Assembly (NCBI GenBank): GCA_035937155.1
Contig: DASYVJ010000077.1
Location: 1 to 64,000 of the forward strand
DNA: 64,000 nucleotides
Source: Palsa-870 sp035937155
GTDB taxonomy: Bacteria; Chloroflexota; Dormibacteria; Dormibacterales; Dormibacteraceae
Direction: 5' to 3'
The translations under genes and the position numbers were made by a program. Below the pieces are notes generated by a model. It ran no database searches. It had not been told where the DNA came from and saw nothing but the letters and a program-made list of their open reading frames with translations. Of the stretch, positions 50,178-58,126 are shown piece by piece. How positions within the stretch are numbered: the first letter of the stretch is position 1; every line of letters starts with the position of its first letter.

Positions 50178-51393
50178 CGTTGTGGCCCAGGCTGTGGAGG
50201 CCGACGTTTGGAAAATAGGTCAGCCCGTGGTCCTGCGATCCGACGTGGATCTTGGCCAGGAGCTCGCCCGAAACCGTAGACATCACGTACACGGTTGAGT
50301 GATACCGGCCTGAGGCCCACAGCTGTGTACCGTCCGGGCTGATCTGCAGCATGTCAGGGCTGCCGCCACCGGGGATCATCCACTTCGCCACTTGCGTGCG
50401 TGTCGCGAAATCGATGACGGAGAACGAACCCTCGAGGCGGTTGGACACGTAAAGCGATTTCGTGTCGCGCGAGACCTGGAGGCCGTGCGCCCCTCTGCCC
50501 GTGGGGATGAACTGGACCTCCTTCATCGCAACCGGGTCGATCACCGACACGCCCATCCGCCCCTGGTTGGTGACGAAGAAGTAGCGGCCGTCCGGTGAAA
50601 GCTTGATGTCGATCGGAAGGCCACCGACGCGGACATATCCATCGAGCTTCATGTTTATCGTGTCAACTCTGGCGACCACGCCGGAGTACTCCATCGAGAT
50701 CATCAGGTAGCTTCCATCCGCGCTGAAGTCGAGATGGTCGGCGCCAGGCCATGGCATGCGGACAGAACCAAGCAGGCGCCACCCGTCGTGTGGATCGCGA
50801 AACTCGATTCGGTTCAGCCGCTCGACCACGTCGATCGCCTTGGTGCCGTCCGGCGTGAAGTAGAGATTGTACGGAAAGGGGATCGAGATCGTTCCGGTCG
50901 GCCTGCCCGTATGAATGTCTAGAACGGTGAGGCTGCTCGATCCCTCGTTATCCACGTAGAGCGCGCTCATGTCCCACGCCGGCGCGATGTGGTGAGGGAT
51001 GGCGCCGACCGAGTAGTGATCGATGACTTTGAACGTGAGCGGGTCGATCACGTCGATGGACCCGGCGCTGCTGTTCGGAACGTAAACGCGGGGGGGCAGC
51101 TCGCACAGAGGGCACGGCACGACGCCCGAAAGCGTGTTTGCATACACGTTCACTTTGGGGGCCGGGAGGCTCACCGGCTGCACGTCGGGGGCGGCCAGCA
51201 TGCGAGATGGTCCTGTGTCGGCCGGCGCCTGCGTGCTGGCGACATTGGTCACCGGCGGTGTGGTCCACACCACCGCAAACACGACTCCGGCCGGGCTGAT
51301 GATCGCCAGCAAGAAAATTACGGCGAACAGGATCCGGATCGGCCGCGAGCGCAGCGCGGCCCCCAGGGGGCTATTCGTCAGGGAGGTCTTCAA
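50164..51393 (-). CDS. Membrane-anchored YVTN-type beta-propeller protein
   Basis: About 409 residues from TTG 51393 (ATG 51453 is an alternative that overlaps the upstream gene by 83 bases). One N-terminal membrane helix (IRILFAVIFLLAIISPAGVVFAVVW), an external linker with a CPLC motif (VVPCPLCELPP), then about seven repeats such as YVPNSSAGSIDVIDP, YVDNEGSSSLTVLD, LSPDGRYFFVTNQGRMGVSVIDP and YVSNRLEGSFSVID. YVTN propellers are surface or periplasmic binding scaffolds. The CPLC pair could bind metal or form a disulfide. Confidence 0.8.
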   Translation of the reverse strand: MKTSLTNSPLGAALRSRPIRILFAVIFLLAIISPAGVVFAVVWTTPPVTNVASTQAPADTGPSRMLAAPDVQPVSLPAPKVNVYANTLSGVVPCPLCELPPRVYVPNSSAGSIDVIDPLTFKVIDHYSVGAIPHHIAPAWDMSALYVDNEGSSSLTVLDIHTGRPTGTISIPFPYNLYFTPDGTKAIDVVERLNRIEFRDPHDGWRLLGSVRMPWPGADHLDFSADGSYLMISMEYSGVVARVDTINMKLDGYVRVGGLPIDIKLSPDGRYFFVTNQGRMGVSVIDPVAMKEVQFIPTGRGAHGLQVSRDTKSLYVSNRLEGSFSVIDFATRTQVAKWMIPGGGSPDMLQISPDGTQLWASGRYHSTVYVMSTVSGELLAKIHVGSQDHGLTYFPNVGLHSLGHNGVYR

Positions 51394-51793
51394 GTTTCGG
51401 GGCCAGCTCGCAAACCCAGCGCCCGTCGTCCAGGCGCCGGATGAAGCGACCATAGCCCTGGTTCCGGGCGACGTTAAGGAACTGCTCCTGCGTGATGAGG
51501 GTGCGCAGCCGGGCCAAGTCCGCGTACGTGCTGTCGCGCATGATGCCGCCCACGACGCCGGCGAGCTCGCGCCACTGTCCTTCCGAAAGTGGCTCGCCGT
51601 AACCCGCGATGGTCACCAGCAGCGCCGCCGTGGCGCCCGTGATGGTATCGGGCAGCAGCTTCTCTGACTTGGCCCGAGCGATGATCTCGCGCCCCGTGCC
51701 GATTATGTCGGCGATCCTGTCACGACGTACGCCGATGATGTCGCGCCCACTGCCAACAGTGGTGCCTTCGAGATACCGCGGTCCAGCTTCCAT
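51371..51793 (-). CDS. Hypothetical protein (140 aa)
   Basis: ATG 51793. The sequence is soluble and helical: GSGRDIIGVRRDRIADIIGTGREIIARAKSE, then ITGATAALLVTIAGYGEPLSEGQWRELAGVVGGIMRD and ARLRTLITQEQFLNVARNQGYGRFIRRLDDGRWVCEL. Two GRDIIG/GREII segments look like a small internal repeat. No family recognised. It is divergent from acyl-CoA dehydrogenase 2 by 30 bases and overlaps the beta-propeller gene. Confidence 0.62.
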   Translation of the reverse strand: MEAGPRYLEGTTVGSGRDIIGVRRDRIADIIGTGREIIARAKSEKLLPDTITGATAALLVTIAGYGEPLSEGQWRELAGVVGGIMRDSTYADLARLRTLITQEQFLNVARNQGYGRFIRRLDDGRWVCELAPKLEDLPDE

Positions 51794-51823
51794 GACCAGA
51801 CCCCTATTCTAGTTAACGTTCAG

Positions 51824-52942
51824 TTGGACCTCGAACTGGCGCCCGAGCACTCGACCTTCCGGGCAGCCGTGCGTGAGCTGTCCCAGGGCGTTGTCAAGGC
51901 CTTTGCGGCCGAGGTCGACCGCGATCACCGGTTCCCCGACGAGGCTGTAAAAGCCGCTGCGGAAGCAGGCCTGATGGGCGTCCTGATCCCCAACGCGTAC
52001 GGCGGGGCGGGCCTCGACGCCCTCGCCTTCGCCATCTGCATCGAAGAGCTCGCGCAGGCCTGCGCGTCGACTTCAGTCATCGTCGACGTGCACACGAGTG
52101 TGGGCAGCGAGCCGATCTTGTTGTTCGGCACCGAGGAGCAGAAGCGCAGATGGCTCCCGAGGCTCGCCTCCGGCGAGCTGCTGGGAGCGTTCGCTCTGAC
52201 TGAGCCGGCTTCAGGGTCTGACGCTGCGTCGCTGAAGGCGAGCGCACGGCGCAGCGCCAATGGCTACGTGCTCAACGGCACCAAAGTCTTCATCACCAAC
52301 ATCGGCCGGGCAGGGCTATACGTCGTCTTTGCGCGAACAGGTCCGGACGAGAGGGCCGCCGGCGTGAGTGCATTTCTTGTGCCTTCGGATGCGCCGGGAG
52401 TTCGTGTCGGGCAGCTCTTCAGGAAGATGGGCCTGCACGGCTCGCCAACCGGCGAGCTGGTGCTCGAGGATGTCGAGGTCCCGGCACAGAACCGGCTGGG
52501 GGCAGAAGGTCAGGGCTTCACAGTCGCCATGCGCGCGCTCGACTCGGGCCGGATCGGGATCTCGGGCCAGGCGCTCGGGATTGCCCAGGCCGCGGTTGAT
52601 GAGTCCAAGGCCATCCTGGCCCAACGCGGCCGCGAACAAGGCGACGACTTCTTGCTCGCGGACATGGCGACCCGGCTCGAGTCGGCCCGCCTGCTTGCCT
52701 ACCACGCAGCGTGGCTTTGCACCCGTGGCCGTCCCTTTACCCGGCAGGCGTCGATGGCCAAGCTCCACTGCACCGACACCGCTATGCAGCTCGCGCTCGA
52801 CGCGGTGCAGCTTGCAGGTGACGAAGGGATCACCAGCGGCCGCCCACTCGAGAGACATGTCCGCGACGCCAAGGCGCTGCAGATTTACGAAGGCTCAAAC
52901 CAGGTCCAGCGGATCGTCATCGCTCGCCAGTTGCTCGGCTAA
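51824..52942 (+). CDS. Acyl-CoA dehydrogenase 2
   Basis: 372 residues from TTG 51824. Blocks: LELAPEHSTFRAAVREL, GVLIPNAYGGAGLD, FALTEPASGSDAASLKA, LNGTKVFITNIG, FRKMGLHGSPTGELVLEDVEVP and IYEGSNQVQRIVIARQLLG with the catalytic-position Glu in YEG. The usual QxFG block is replaced by AILAQRGREQG, a divergence in the dimer region. It is 11 bases before acyl-CoA dehydrogenase 3, so they may form a pair. Confidence 0.93.
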   Translation: MDLELAPEHSTFRAAVRELSQGVVKAFAAEVDRDHRFPDEAVKAAAEAGLMGVLIPNAYGGAGLDALAFAICIEELAQACASTSVIVDVHTSVGSEPILLFGTEEQKRRWLPRLASGELLGAFALTEPASGSDAASLKASARRSANGYVLNGTKVFITNIGRAGLYVVFARTGPDERAAGVSAFLVPSDAPGVRVGQLFRKMGLHGSPTGELVLEDVEVPAQNRLGAEGQGFTVAMRALDSGRIGISGQALGIAQAAVDESKAILAQRGREQGDDFLLADMATRLESARLLAYHAAWLCTRGRPFTRQASMAKLHCTDTAMQLALDAVQLAGDEGITSGRPLERHVRDAKALQIYEGSNQVQRIVIARQLLG

Positions 52943-52953
52943 GCTCAACCCAC

Positions 52954-54093
52954 ATGGATTTCGAGTTCTCGGAAGAGCAGGTAGCGATCAGGGACACGAT
53001 CCGAGAGCTGGTCCAGGACCGCGTCGCGCCACGCGCCGCCGAGATCGATGAAAAGGCCGAGTACCCAAAGGACATAGAGAAGCTGTTCGCGGAGAACGGC
53101 ATCCTCGGCATCCCATTCCCGGAGGAGTACGGCGGCATCTCAGGTTCGAGCGTCACGATCTGCATGGGCATCGAGGAGATCGCCAAGGCGTGCGCGACGT
53201 CGTCGCTGATCCTAGCCGTGCAGGCGCTCGGGTCCTACCCCATCCTCGTCGCCGGCTCCGAGGAGCAGAAAAAGCGGCTGTGCCCTCCGCTCGCGACAGG
53301 GGAGAAGGTGGCCGCGTATGCACTTTCCGAAACAGGGTCTGGGTCCGACGCGGCAGCCATGAAAACGCGCGCAAAGCGGTACGGCGACGAGTACGTGCTC
53401 AACGGCACGAAACAGTTCATCACCGGTGGGAGCGTTGCGGGGACGCTCGTGGTCTTCGCGCAGACCGATCCAGACGCCGATCACCGCGGTATCTCGGCGT
53501 TCGTGCTGGAGCGGGAGACGAGTCCATGGAAGGCGTCGAAGCTCGAGCACAAGCTCGGCATCCGCGGTTCACCGACAGCACAGCTCGTCTTCGAGGACGT
53601 CAAAGTTCCCGTCGCCAACCGCCTCGGTGACGAGGGCGCCGGTTTCAAGCTGGCGCTTGCGGTGCTCGACCGCTCGCGTCCAGGAATCGGAGCGCAGGCT
53701 CTCGGTATCGCCGAAGGGGCGTTCGATTACGCGCTTCAGTACGTCAAGGAGCGCCAGCAGTTCGGGCAGCCGATCTCCAGCTTCCAGGGCATCCAGTTCA
53801 TGCTCGCCGACATCGCCACGCAGATCGAAGCAGCGCGGCACCTCGTCTTTCGCGCGGCAACCAAGGTTGACTCCAAGGCGCCAGACCTGACGAAGATCGC
53901 CGCGATGGCGAAGCTGTTCGCCTCGGACATGGCGATGAAAGTGACCACGGACTGCGTGCAGCTGTTGGGCGGCTATGGATACATCTCCGACTACCCGGTC
54001 GAACGCATGATGCGGGACGCCAAGATCACGCAGATCTACGAGGGCACCAACCAGATCCAGCGCGTGGTGATCGCCAGGGCCCTCGCACGTTGA
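52954..54093 (+). CDS. Acyl-CoA dehydrogenase 3 (butyryl-CoA dehydrogenase-like)
   Basis: 379 residues from ATG 52954. DFEFSEEQVAIRDTIREL, GIPFPEEYGGISG, YALSETGSGSDAAAMKT, LNGTKQFITGG, ERQQFGQPISSFQGIQFMLAD, LLGGYGYISDYPVERMMRDAKITQIYEGTNQIQRVVIARALA: all blocks of a short-chain enzyme are intact, with Glu in YEGT. Close in plan to butyryl/isobutyryl-CoA dehydrogenases. Downstream in the same run is an isobutyryl-CoA-mutase-type pair, so valine-derived acyl-CoA is a plausible substrate. Confidence 0.94.
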   Translation: MDFEFSEEQVAIRDTIRELVQDRVAPRAAEIDEKAEYPKDIEKLFAENGILGIPFPEEYGGISGSSVTICMGIEEIAKACATSSLILAVQALGSYPILVAGSEEQKKRLCPPLATGEKVAAYALSETGSGSDAAAMKTRAKRYGDEYVLNGTKQFITGGSVAGTLVVFAQTDPDADHRGISAFVLERETSPWKASKLEHKLGIRGSPTAQLVFEDVKVPVANRLGDEGAGFKLALAVLDRSRPGIGAQALGIAEGAFDYALQYVKERQQFGQPISSFQGIQFMLADIATQIEAARHLVFRAATKVDSKAPDLTKIAAMAKLFASDMAMKVTTDCVQLLGGYGYISDYPVERMMRDAKITQIYEGTNQIQRVVIARALAR

Positions 54094-54500
54094 GCGCGAT
54101 CAGTCCTCATTCGGAAATCGAAAAGAGTTCGCCGGAGGTTCAGCCCCCCGCGCAGACAACCGGGCCGTGGTACCCGCCGCCGAACTATCCACCTCCGCGA
54201 ACACTCGCGGCGGGACGCACGGACTCGAGGGCGATCGCGTCGCTGCTGGCTGCGATCGCGGGAATCGTCCTCGGGATTGCGCTTGGCATTCCCGGGATGG
54301 TCCTTGGGACGCTCGCGTACTTTCTCGGCAAATCGTCAGTCAGCCGGATCGATGGCTCCCAAGGCGCTCTCGGCGGCCGCAGCCTGTCCGTTTCCGCGTG
54401 GGTGCTCGGGATCGTGGCGATGATCATCGGGTCGGTGGTCACCCTGATCTGGCTCGTGGTGTTCTTGTTCGCGATATCGCAACCCGCCGCTACCGTCTAG
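54090..54500 (+). CDS. DUF4190 membrane protein 1
   Basis: 136 residues from TTG 54090, overlapping the dehydrogenase stop. A proline-rich cytoplasmic head (PWYPPPNYPPPRT) precedes two membrane helices separated by a small loop: SRAIASLLAAIAGIVLGIALGIPGMVLG, then GRSLSVSAWVLGIVAMIIGS. That is the DUF4190 plan. The function is unknown. Confidence 0.8.
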   Translation: MSAISPHSEIEKSSPEVQPPAQTTGPWYPPPNYPPPRTLAAGRTDSRAIASLLAAIAGIVLGIALGIPGMVLGTLAYFLGKSSVSRIDGSQGALGGRSLSVSAWVLGIVAMIIGSVVTLIWLVVFLFAISQPAATV

Positions 54501-54506
54501 TCCGCC

Positions 54507-55166
54507 GTGGACCGCATCACCGATGCGTTCATCTGGCCCACTCGAGATCCTGAGTGGCTGATGAAGCTGTTGATCATGGCCCTAATCCTGTTGATTCCCA
54601 TCGTGGGCACGATCAACGGCCTCGGCTGGATGCTGGCGTCAATCGACCGCCTGAGGGCCGGCGAGACGAGGCTTGCCCCAGCGAATCTCAGCTATATCGT
54701 TCGCGGGTTCCCCCTCTTTGTGGCCAACCTTGTCTATGAGCTCGCCATCGCGCTGATTGCGGCCGCGATCTACATACCGGCGTTCCTCATGGCCTCAAAC
54801 GAGTCTCACGGGTCGGCCAATCCTGCCCTGATCTCCGCGGCCATCGTCCTTAGCCTGCTGGCGTTCAGCATCGCCACCCTCGGCAGCCTGGCGCTCAACT
54901 TCGCCATGCCGTCGATCGTGCTGGCCACCGATGCCGGCGGGATTTCGGGCGGACTGACCGTGGCCGCTGTGCTGCGCCGGGCTCGCGCCAATCTCTCCAA
55001 CACCTTGATCGCGGGCCTTATGCTGATCGCCGCCGGCTTCGTCGGCTCTTTGGGCATCATCGCTTGCGGTATCGGTGTCCTGTTTACAACGGCATACGCG
55101 CTTGCGATCCAGGCGTGGGTCGTGCGGAGTTTCGAGGTCGGTTCGCCTGCTGCGAAAGCGGCATGA
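54507..55166 (+). CDS. DUF4013 membrane protein
   Basis: 219 residues from GTG 54507. It starts DRITDAFIWPTRDPEWLMKLLIMALILLIPIVGTI and continues with LGWMLASIDRLRAGETRLAP, then four hydrophobic segments; the opening F.WP..D..W..K and the G..I...R....G....LP block are the DUF4013 signature. Unknown function; six bases after the DUF4190 gene, so the two probably act together. Confidence 0.85.
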   Translation: MDRITDAFIWPTRDPEWLMKLLIMALILLIPIVGTINGLGWMLASIDRLRAGETRLAPANLSYIVRGFPLFVANLVYELAIALIAAAIYIPAFLMASNESHGSANPALISAAIVLSLLAFSIATLGSLALNFAMPSIVLATDAGGISGGLTVAAVLRRARANLSNTLIAGLMLIAAGFVGSLGIIACGIGVLFTTAYALAIQAWVVRSFEVGSPAAKAA

Positions 55167-55178
55167 GGAGGTTGTCAG

Positions 55179-55667
55179 ATGTCGGATTTGCCCCCGCCGC
55201 CTCCAGCCGGAGGATATCCGCCTCCTCCGCCGCCGCCTCCACCCTCGGGTGGAGGTGCGATGCCACCGCCTCCGCCGCCGCCTCCGCCCCCGGGCGGAGG
55301 TGCGATGCCACCACCACCACCGAGTGGCGGGTATGTACCGCCTCCTCCTGGAGCTTACGCACCGATGTCGGCGGGATATGCCGCGCCGCGCACCGACGGG
55401 CTGGCGATCGCCTCGCTCGTCATCGGCATCCTTTCGCTGGTCTGCACAGTGGCCTGTCTCGGCGTCGTCCTCGGCCCGACCGCGGCCATCATGGGTTTCA
55501 TCTCGCGCCAGCGGATCACATCAAGCGGTGGCGCTCTCGGAGGCGGAACGCTTGCACTGATCGGCCTGATTCTCGGCATCGTGGGCTTCATCGCGAGCGT
55601 AGGTTGGTTCTTCCTGTTCATCTCGGGCGTGATCACCGGCTCCACGCACAGCACTCCGTCGCCCTGA
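55179..55667 (+). CDS. DUF4190 membrane protein 2 with polyproline repeats
   Basis: 162 residues with AGGAGG upstream of ATG 55179. Residues 1-65 are three imperfect repeats of polyproline and GGGAM or GGY (PPPPPPPSGGGAMPPPPPPP). Two membrane helices follow (LAIASLVIGILSLVCTVACLGVVLGPTAAIMGFI and GGALGGGTLALIGLILGIVGF), as in copy 1. The polyproline arm may bind protein partners. The RDD protein at 60208 has the same kind of arm. Confidence 0.82.
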   Translation: MSDLPPPPPAGGYPPPPPPPPPSGGGAMPPPPPPPPPPGGGAMPPPPPSGGYVPPPPGAYAPMSAGYAAPRTDGLAIASLVIGILSLVCTVACLGVVLGPTAAIMGFISRQRITSSGGALGGGTLALIGLILGIVGFIASVGWFFLFISGVITGSTHSTPSP

Positions 55668-55721
55668 CGTAACCTCTTCGCCTTTCTCACCGTTTCCCCA
55701 GACCTGGACGCTAAAATCCCC

Positions 55722-57182
55722 GTGCGCATGCTCAAGGCCAGGCCTAGGGCCAGGCGATCTCGCTACAACGTCTCCTACCGCCTGACCAGGTCGGTCCCCG
55801 CGGTGATCGCGGGCGCCCTCTTGCTGGTCGTGCTCGTCGCTGCGACGCTGACTTACAAGCGCTTCGACGATTTCATCACCGCGACCACGGGCCATCACCT
55901 CAACCCGATCGGAGAGGTTGTGCAGGCGGTGGAGCCCGCGCAAGGATCGATCGCGTACAAGCTCAAGCACGGCCAGCAGGTCAACATCCTGCTGCTCGGC
56001 ATGGGCGGGGAGCAGAACGACGCCCCCTACCTGACGGACTCGATCATGGCCGTGACGATCGACCCGACGACCAATCGCGTGATGCTCGCATCGATCCCGC
56101 GAGACCTGGTCGTGCACATGGACCTGCAAACAACACCCGGCCGCATCTGGACCAACAAGATCAATGCGGCCTATGAAGTTCCGTACACCAACATCATCTG
56201 CTGCGTCGCACCGCAATACACCGGGCGGGACGGCGGAGGTCATGCGGCCGAGCACGAGGTCGGCAAGGTGACCGGACTGACGTTCGACAGGTACATCGGC
56301 GTGGACTTCACCGCGTTCCGCGACATGGTCAACGCACTGGGCGGAGTCGACGTCTGTCTCAGCACCAACCTGGACGATTACGAATACCCGGACTACTTCA
56401 ACGGTTACATCAGAGGTGGCATCCACTACAAGGCAGGCTGCCAGCACCTCAACGGCGAGCAGGCGCTCCAGGTGGCGCGTTCGCGTCACGCGCAGCAGGC
56501 CCAGCAGTCGTCTGACTTCGGTCGGGCCCGCCGCCAGCAGGACATCATGCAAGCGATCAAGAAGAAGGCGACGACGGTCAACGGCTTTTCGAAAGCGCCT
56601 CAGCTGCTCGACGCGCTTCAGAAGAACATCCACACAGACATGAGCCTTTCGGACATGAAGGCGGTTTACGACTGGGGCAAGAACCTTCCTGACACCTCCA
56701 TCGTCAGAATCGCACTGACCGCGCCGTCAGGGGCGGCGGACGGGAACCTCCTCGATTCCTTCAACTGCGGTATGGGACCGTACGTCTCCCAGCTATGCCC
56801 TGACGACCAGAGCTACACCATGATCCACAAGTACATCGCTTCGATCCTCATCGACCCGAAGACGCTTGCTGAGAAAGCGCCCGTCCAGTTTGCCAACGGT
56901 GCCAACAACTTCGCGGGCCTCGATTCACGAGTCACCTCGATGCTGGACCCCAGCGGTCTGCAGCTGGCCGATCCCGTCGCGCACCGGCCATCGTCCCAGA
57001 CCCTGATCCTCGACTACTCCGGCGGCCAGTTCCCGCTCACGTCGAAGTGGCTGCAGAGCTACTTCGGCGCCACCGTTGTTGCCGCGACCCCGACCAGCCC
57101 CGCTCCCGCCGCCGGCCAGCAGACCTACGGCCTTGTGGTGGTGCTGGGACACGACTACGCCCTACATTTCTTCGGCGGGTAG
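55722..57182 (+). CDS. LytR-CpsA-Psr (LCP) family cell-wall protein
   Basis: 486 residues from GTG 55722 or ATG 55728. A basic head and one membrane helix (VPAVIAGALLLVVLVAATLTY) anchor it outside the cell. The LCP catalytic domain shows VNILLLGMGGEQN, LTDSIMAVTIDP, MLASIPRDLVV, INAAYEV, DFTAFRDMVNALGGVDVCL, LNGEQALQVARSRH and DFGRARRQQDIMQAI, including the conserved Arg and Asp residues. LCP enzymes attach polymers from lipid-linked carriers to peptidoglycan. An extra C-terminal region of about 130 residues resembles a LytR_C extension. This supports a Gram-positive-like or single-membrane envelope. Confidence 0.92.
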   Translation: MRMLKARPRARRSRYNVSYRLTRSVPAVIAGALLLVVLVAATLTYKRFDDFITATTGHHLNPIGEVVQAVEPAQGSIAYKLKHGQQVNILLLGMGGEQNDAPYLTDSIMAVTIDPTTNRVMLASIPRDLVVHMDLQTTPGRIWTNKINAAYEVPYTNIICCVAPQYTGRDGGGHAAEHEVGKVTGLTFDRYIGVDFTAFRDMVNALGGVDVCLSTNLDDYEYPDYFNGYIRGGIHYKAGCQHLNGEQALQVARSRHAQQAQQSSDFGRARRQQDIMQAIKKKATTVNGFSKAPQLLDALQKNIHTDMSLSDMKAVYDWGKNLPDTSIVRIALTAPSGAADGNLLDSFNCGMGPYVSQLCPDDQSYTMIHKYIASILIDPKTLAEKAPVQFANGANNFAGLDSRVTSMLDPSGLQLADPVAHRPSSQTLILDYSGGQFPLTSKWLQSYFGATVVAATPTSPAPAAGQQTYGLVVVLGHDYALHFFGG

Positions 57183-57186
57183 TGAG

Positions 57187-58116
57187 CTGAACGAAGAGGA
57201 TCTAGCGACCCGGTTCCGATCCGGCGATACGCGGGCACTGGCCCGCGCCATCAGTCTCGTGGAAAGGCGAGATCCCTCCGTGCGTGCGCTGGAAAAGTCC
57301 CTTCGCAAGGAAGGTCGCTCTCCTGGCGTGGCCGGCTTCACGGGGGCACCGGGCACAGGCAAATCGACGTTGGTCGACGCCGTGGTGGCGCTCCTGAGGC
57401 GGCAAGACAGCTCGGTTGCGGTGCTGGCGACCGACCCCAACTCTCCCTTCACCGGCGGCGCGATCCTGGGCGATCGCATCCGCATGCAGCGCCACGCCCT
57501 CGATCCGAAGGTGTTCATCCGCAGCATGGGAGCGCGCGGGCATCTCGGCGGCCTGTCGCTCGCCTCTCGTGAGGCCATCCGGTTGTTCGGATCCTTTGGG
57601 TTCGATGAGGTCATCCTCGAGACGGTCGGCGTTGGTCAGTCCGAGCTCGAGGTCGCGGCTGTAGCCGACACCACGATCGTCGTCCTGACGCCGAACCTTG
57701 GCGATGGGGTCCAGATGATCAAGGCCGGCATCCTGGAGATCGCGGACATCTTCGTCGTCAACAAGGCGGACCTCGACGGCCACGCTCGCGTCGTGACCGA
57801 GCTGAGGTCGATGCTGAGCCTGGCTCCGAAAGGCACATGGAACCCACCGATCCTGGGCACAGTCGCCGCCCGGCAGGAGGGCATTCAGGAGCTGTGGGAC
57901 GCCGTGCTCGCCCACCGCCGCCACCTCGAGTCGAGCGGGCGTGGTCGCCAGCTGGCCGAGCAGCGGCTCAAGGATGAGACCGCTGAGGTGGCGGCTGAAA
58001 TCGCACGAGACCGGGTGCGGCGCGCTCTCGTCGACGACCCGGATCTCGCCGCGCGACTGGTCGAGGAGGGCGCCCCCTACAGCACGGCCGAGGAGATCCT
58101 GGACCGACGGCCATAA
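57187..58116 (+). CDS. meaB: MeaB/ArgK-type GTPase, B12-mutase chaperone; CTG start proposed
   Basis: About 309 residues. Walker A GAPGTGKST, ATDPNSPFTGGAILGDRIRM, SMGARGHLGGLS, ETVGVGQSE and NKADLDGHA (G4), all MeaB blocks. It gates cofactor loading and release for adenosylcobalamin mutases. The family normally starts about 10 residues before LATRFRSGDTRALARAI. A CTG at 57187 (reading NEEDLATRF) fits; the nearest usual start, TTG 57133, would overlap the LCP gene by 50 bases and add an odd WWCWDTTTP head. It lies directly upstream of the mutase genes it should serve. Confidence 0.9.
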   Translation: MNEEDLATRFRSGDTRALARAISLVERRDPSVRALEKSLRKEGRSPGVAGFTGAPGTGKSTLVDAVVALLRRQDSSVAVLATDPNSPFTGGAILGDRIRMQRHALDPKVFIRSMGARGHLGGLSLASREAIRLFGSFGFDEVILETVGVGQSELEVAAVADTTIVVLTPNLGDGVQMIKAGILEIADIFVVNKADLDGHARVVTELRSMLSLAPKGTWNPPILGTVAARQEGIQELWDAVLAHRRHLESSGRGRQLAEQRLKDETAEVAAEIARDRVRRALVDDPDLAARLVEEGAPYSTAEEILDRRP

Positions 58117-58126
58117 TGGAAATGAA

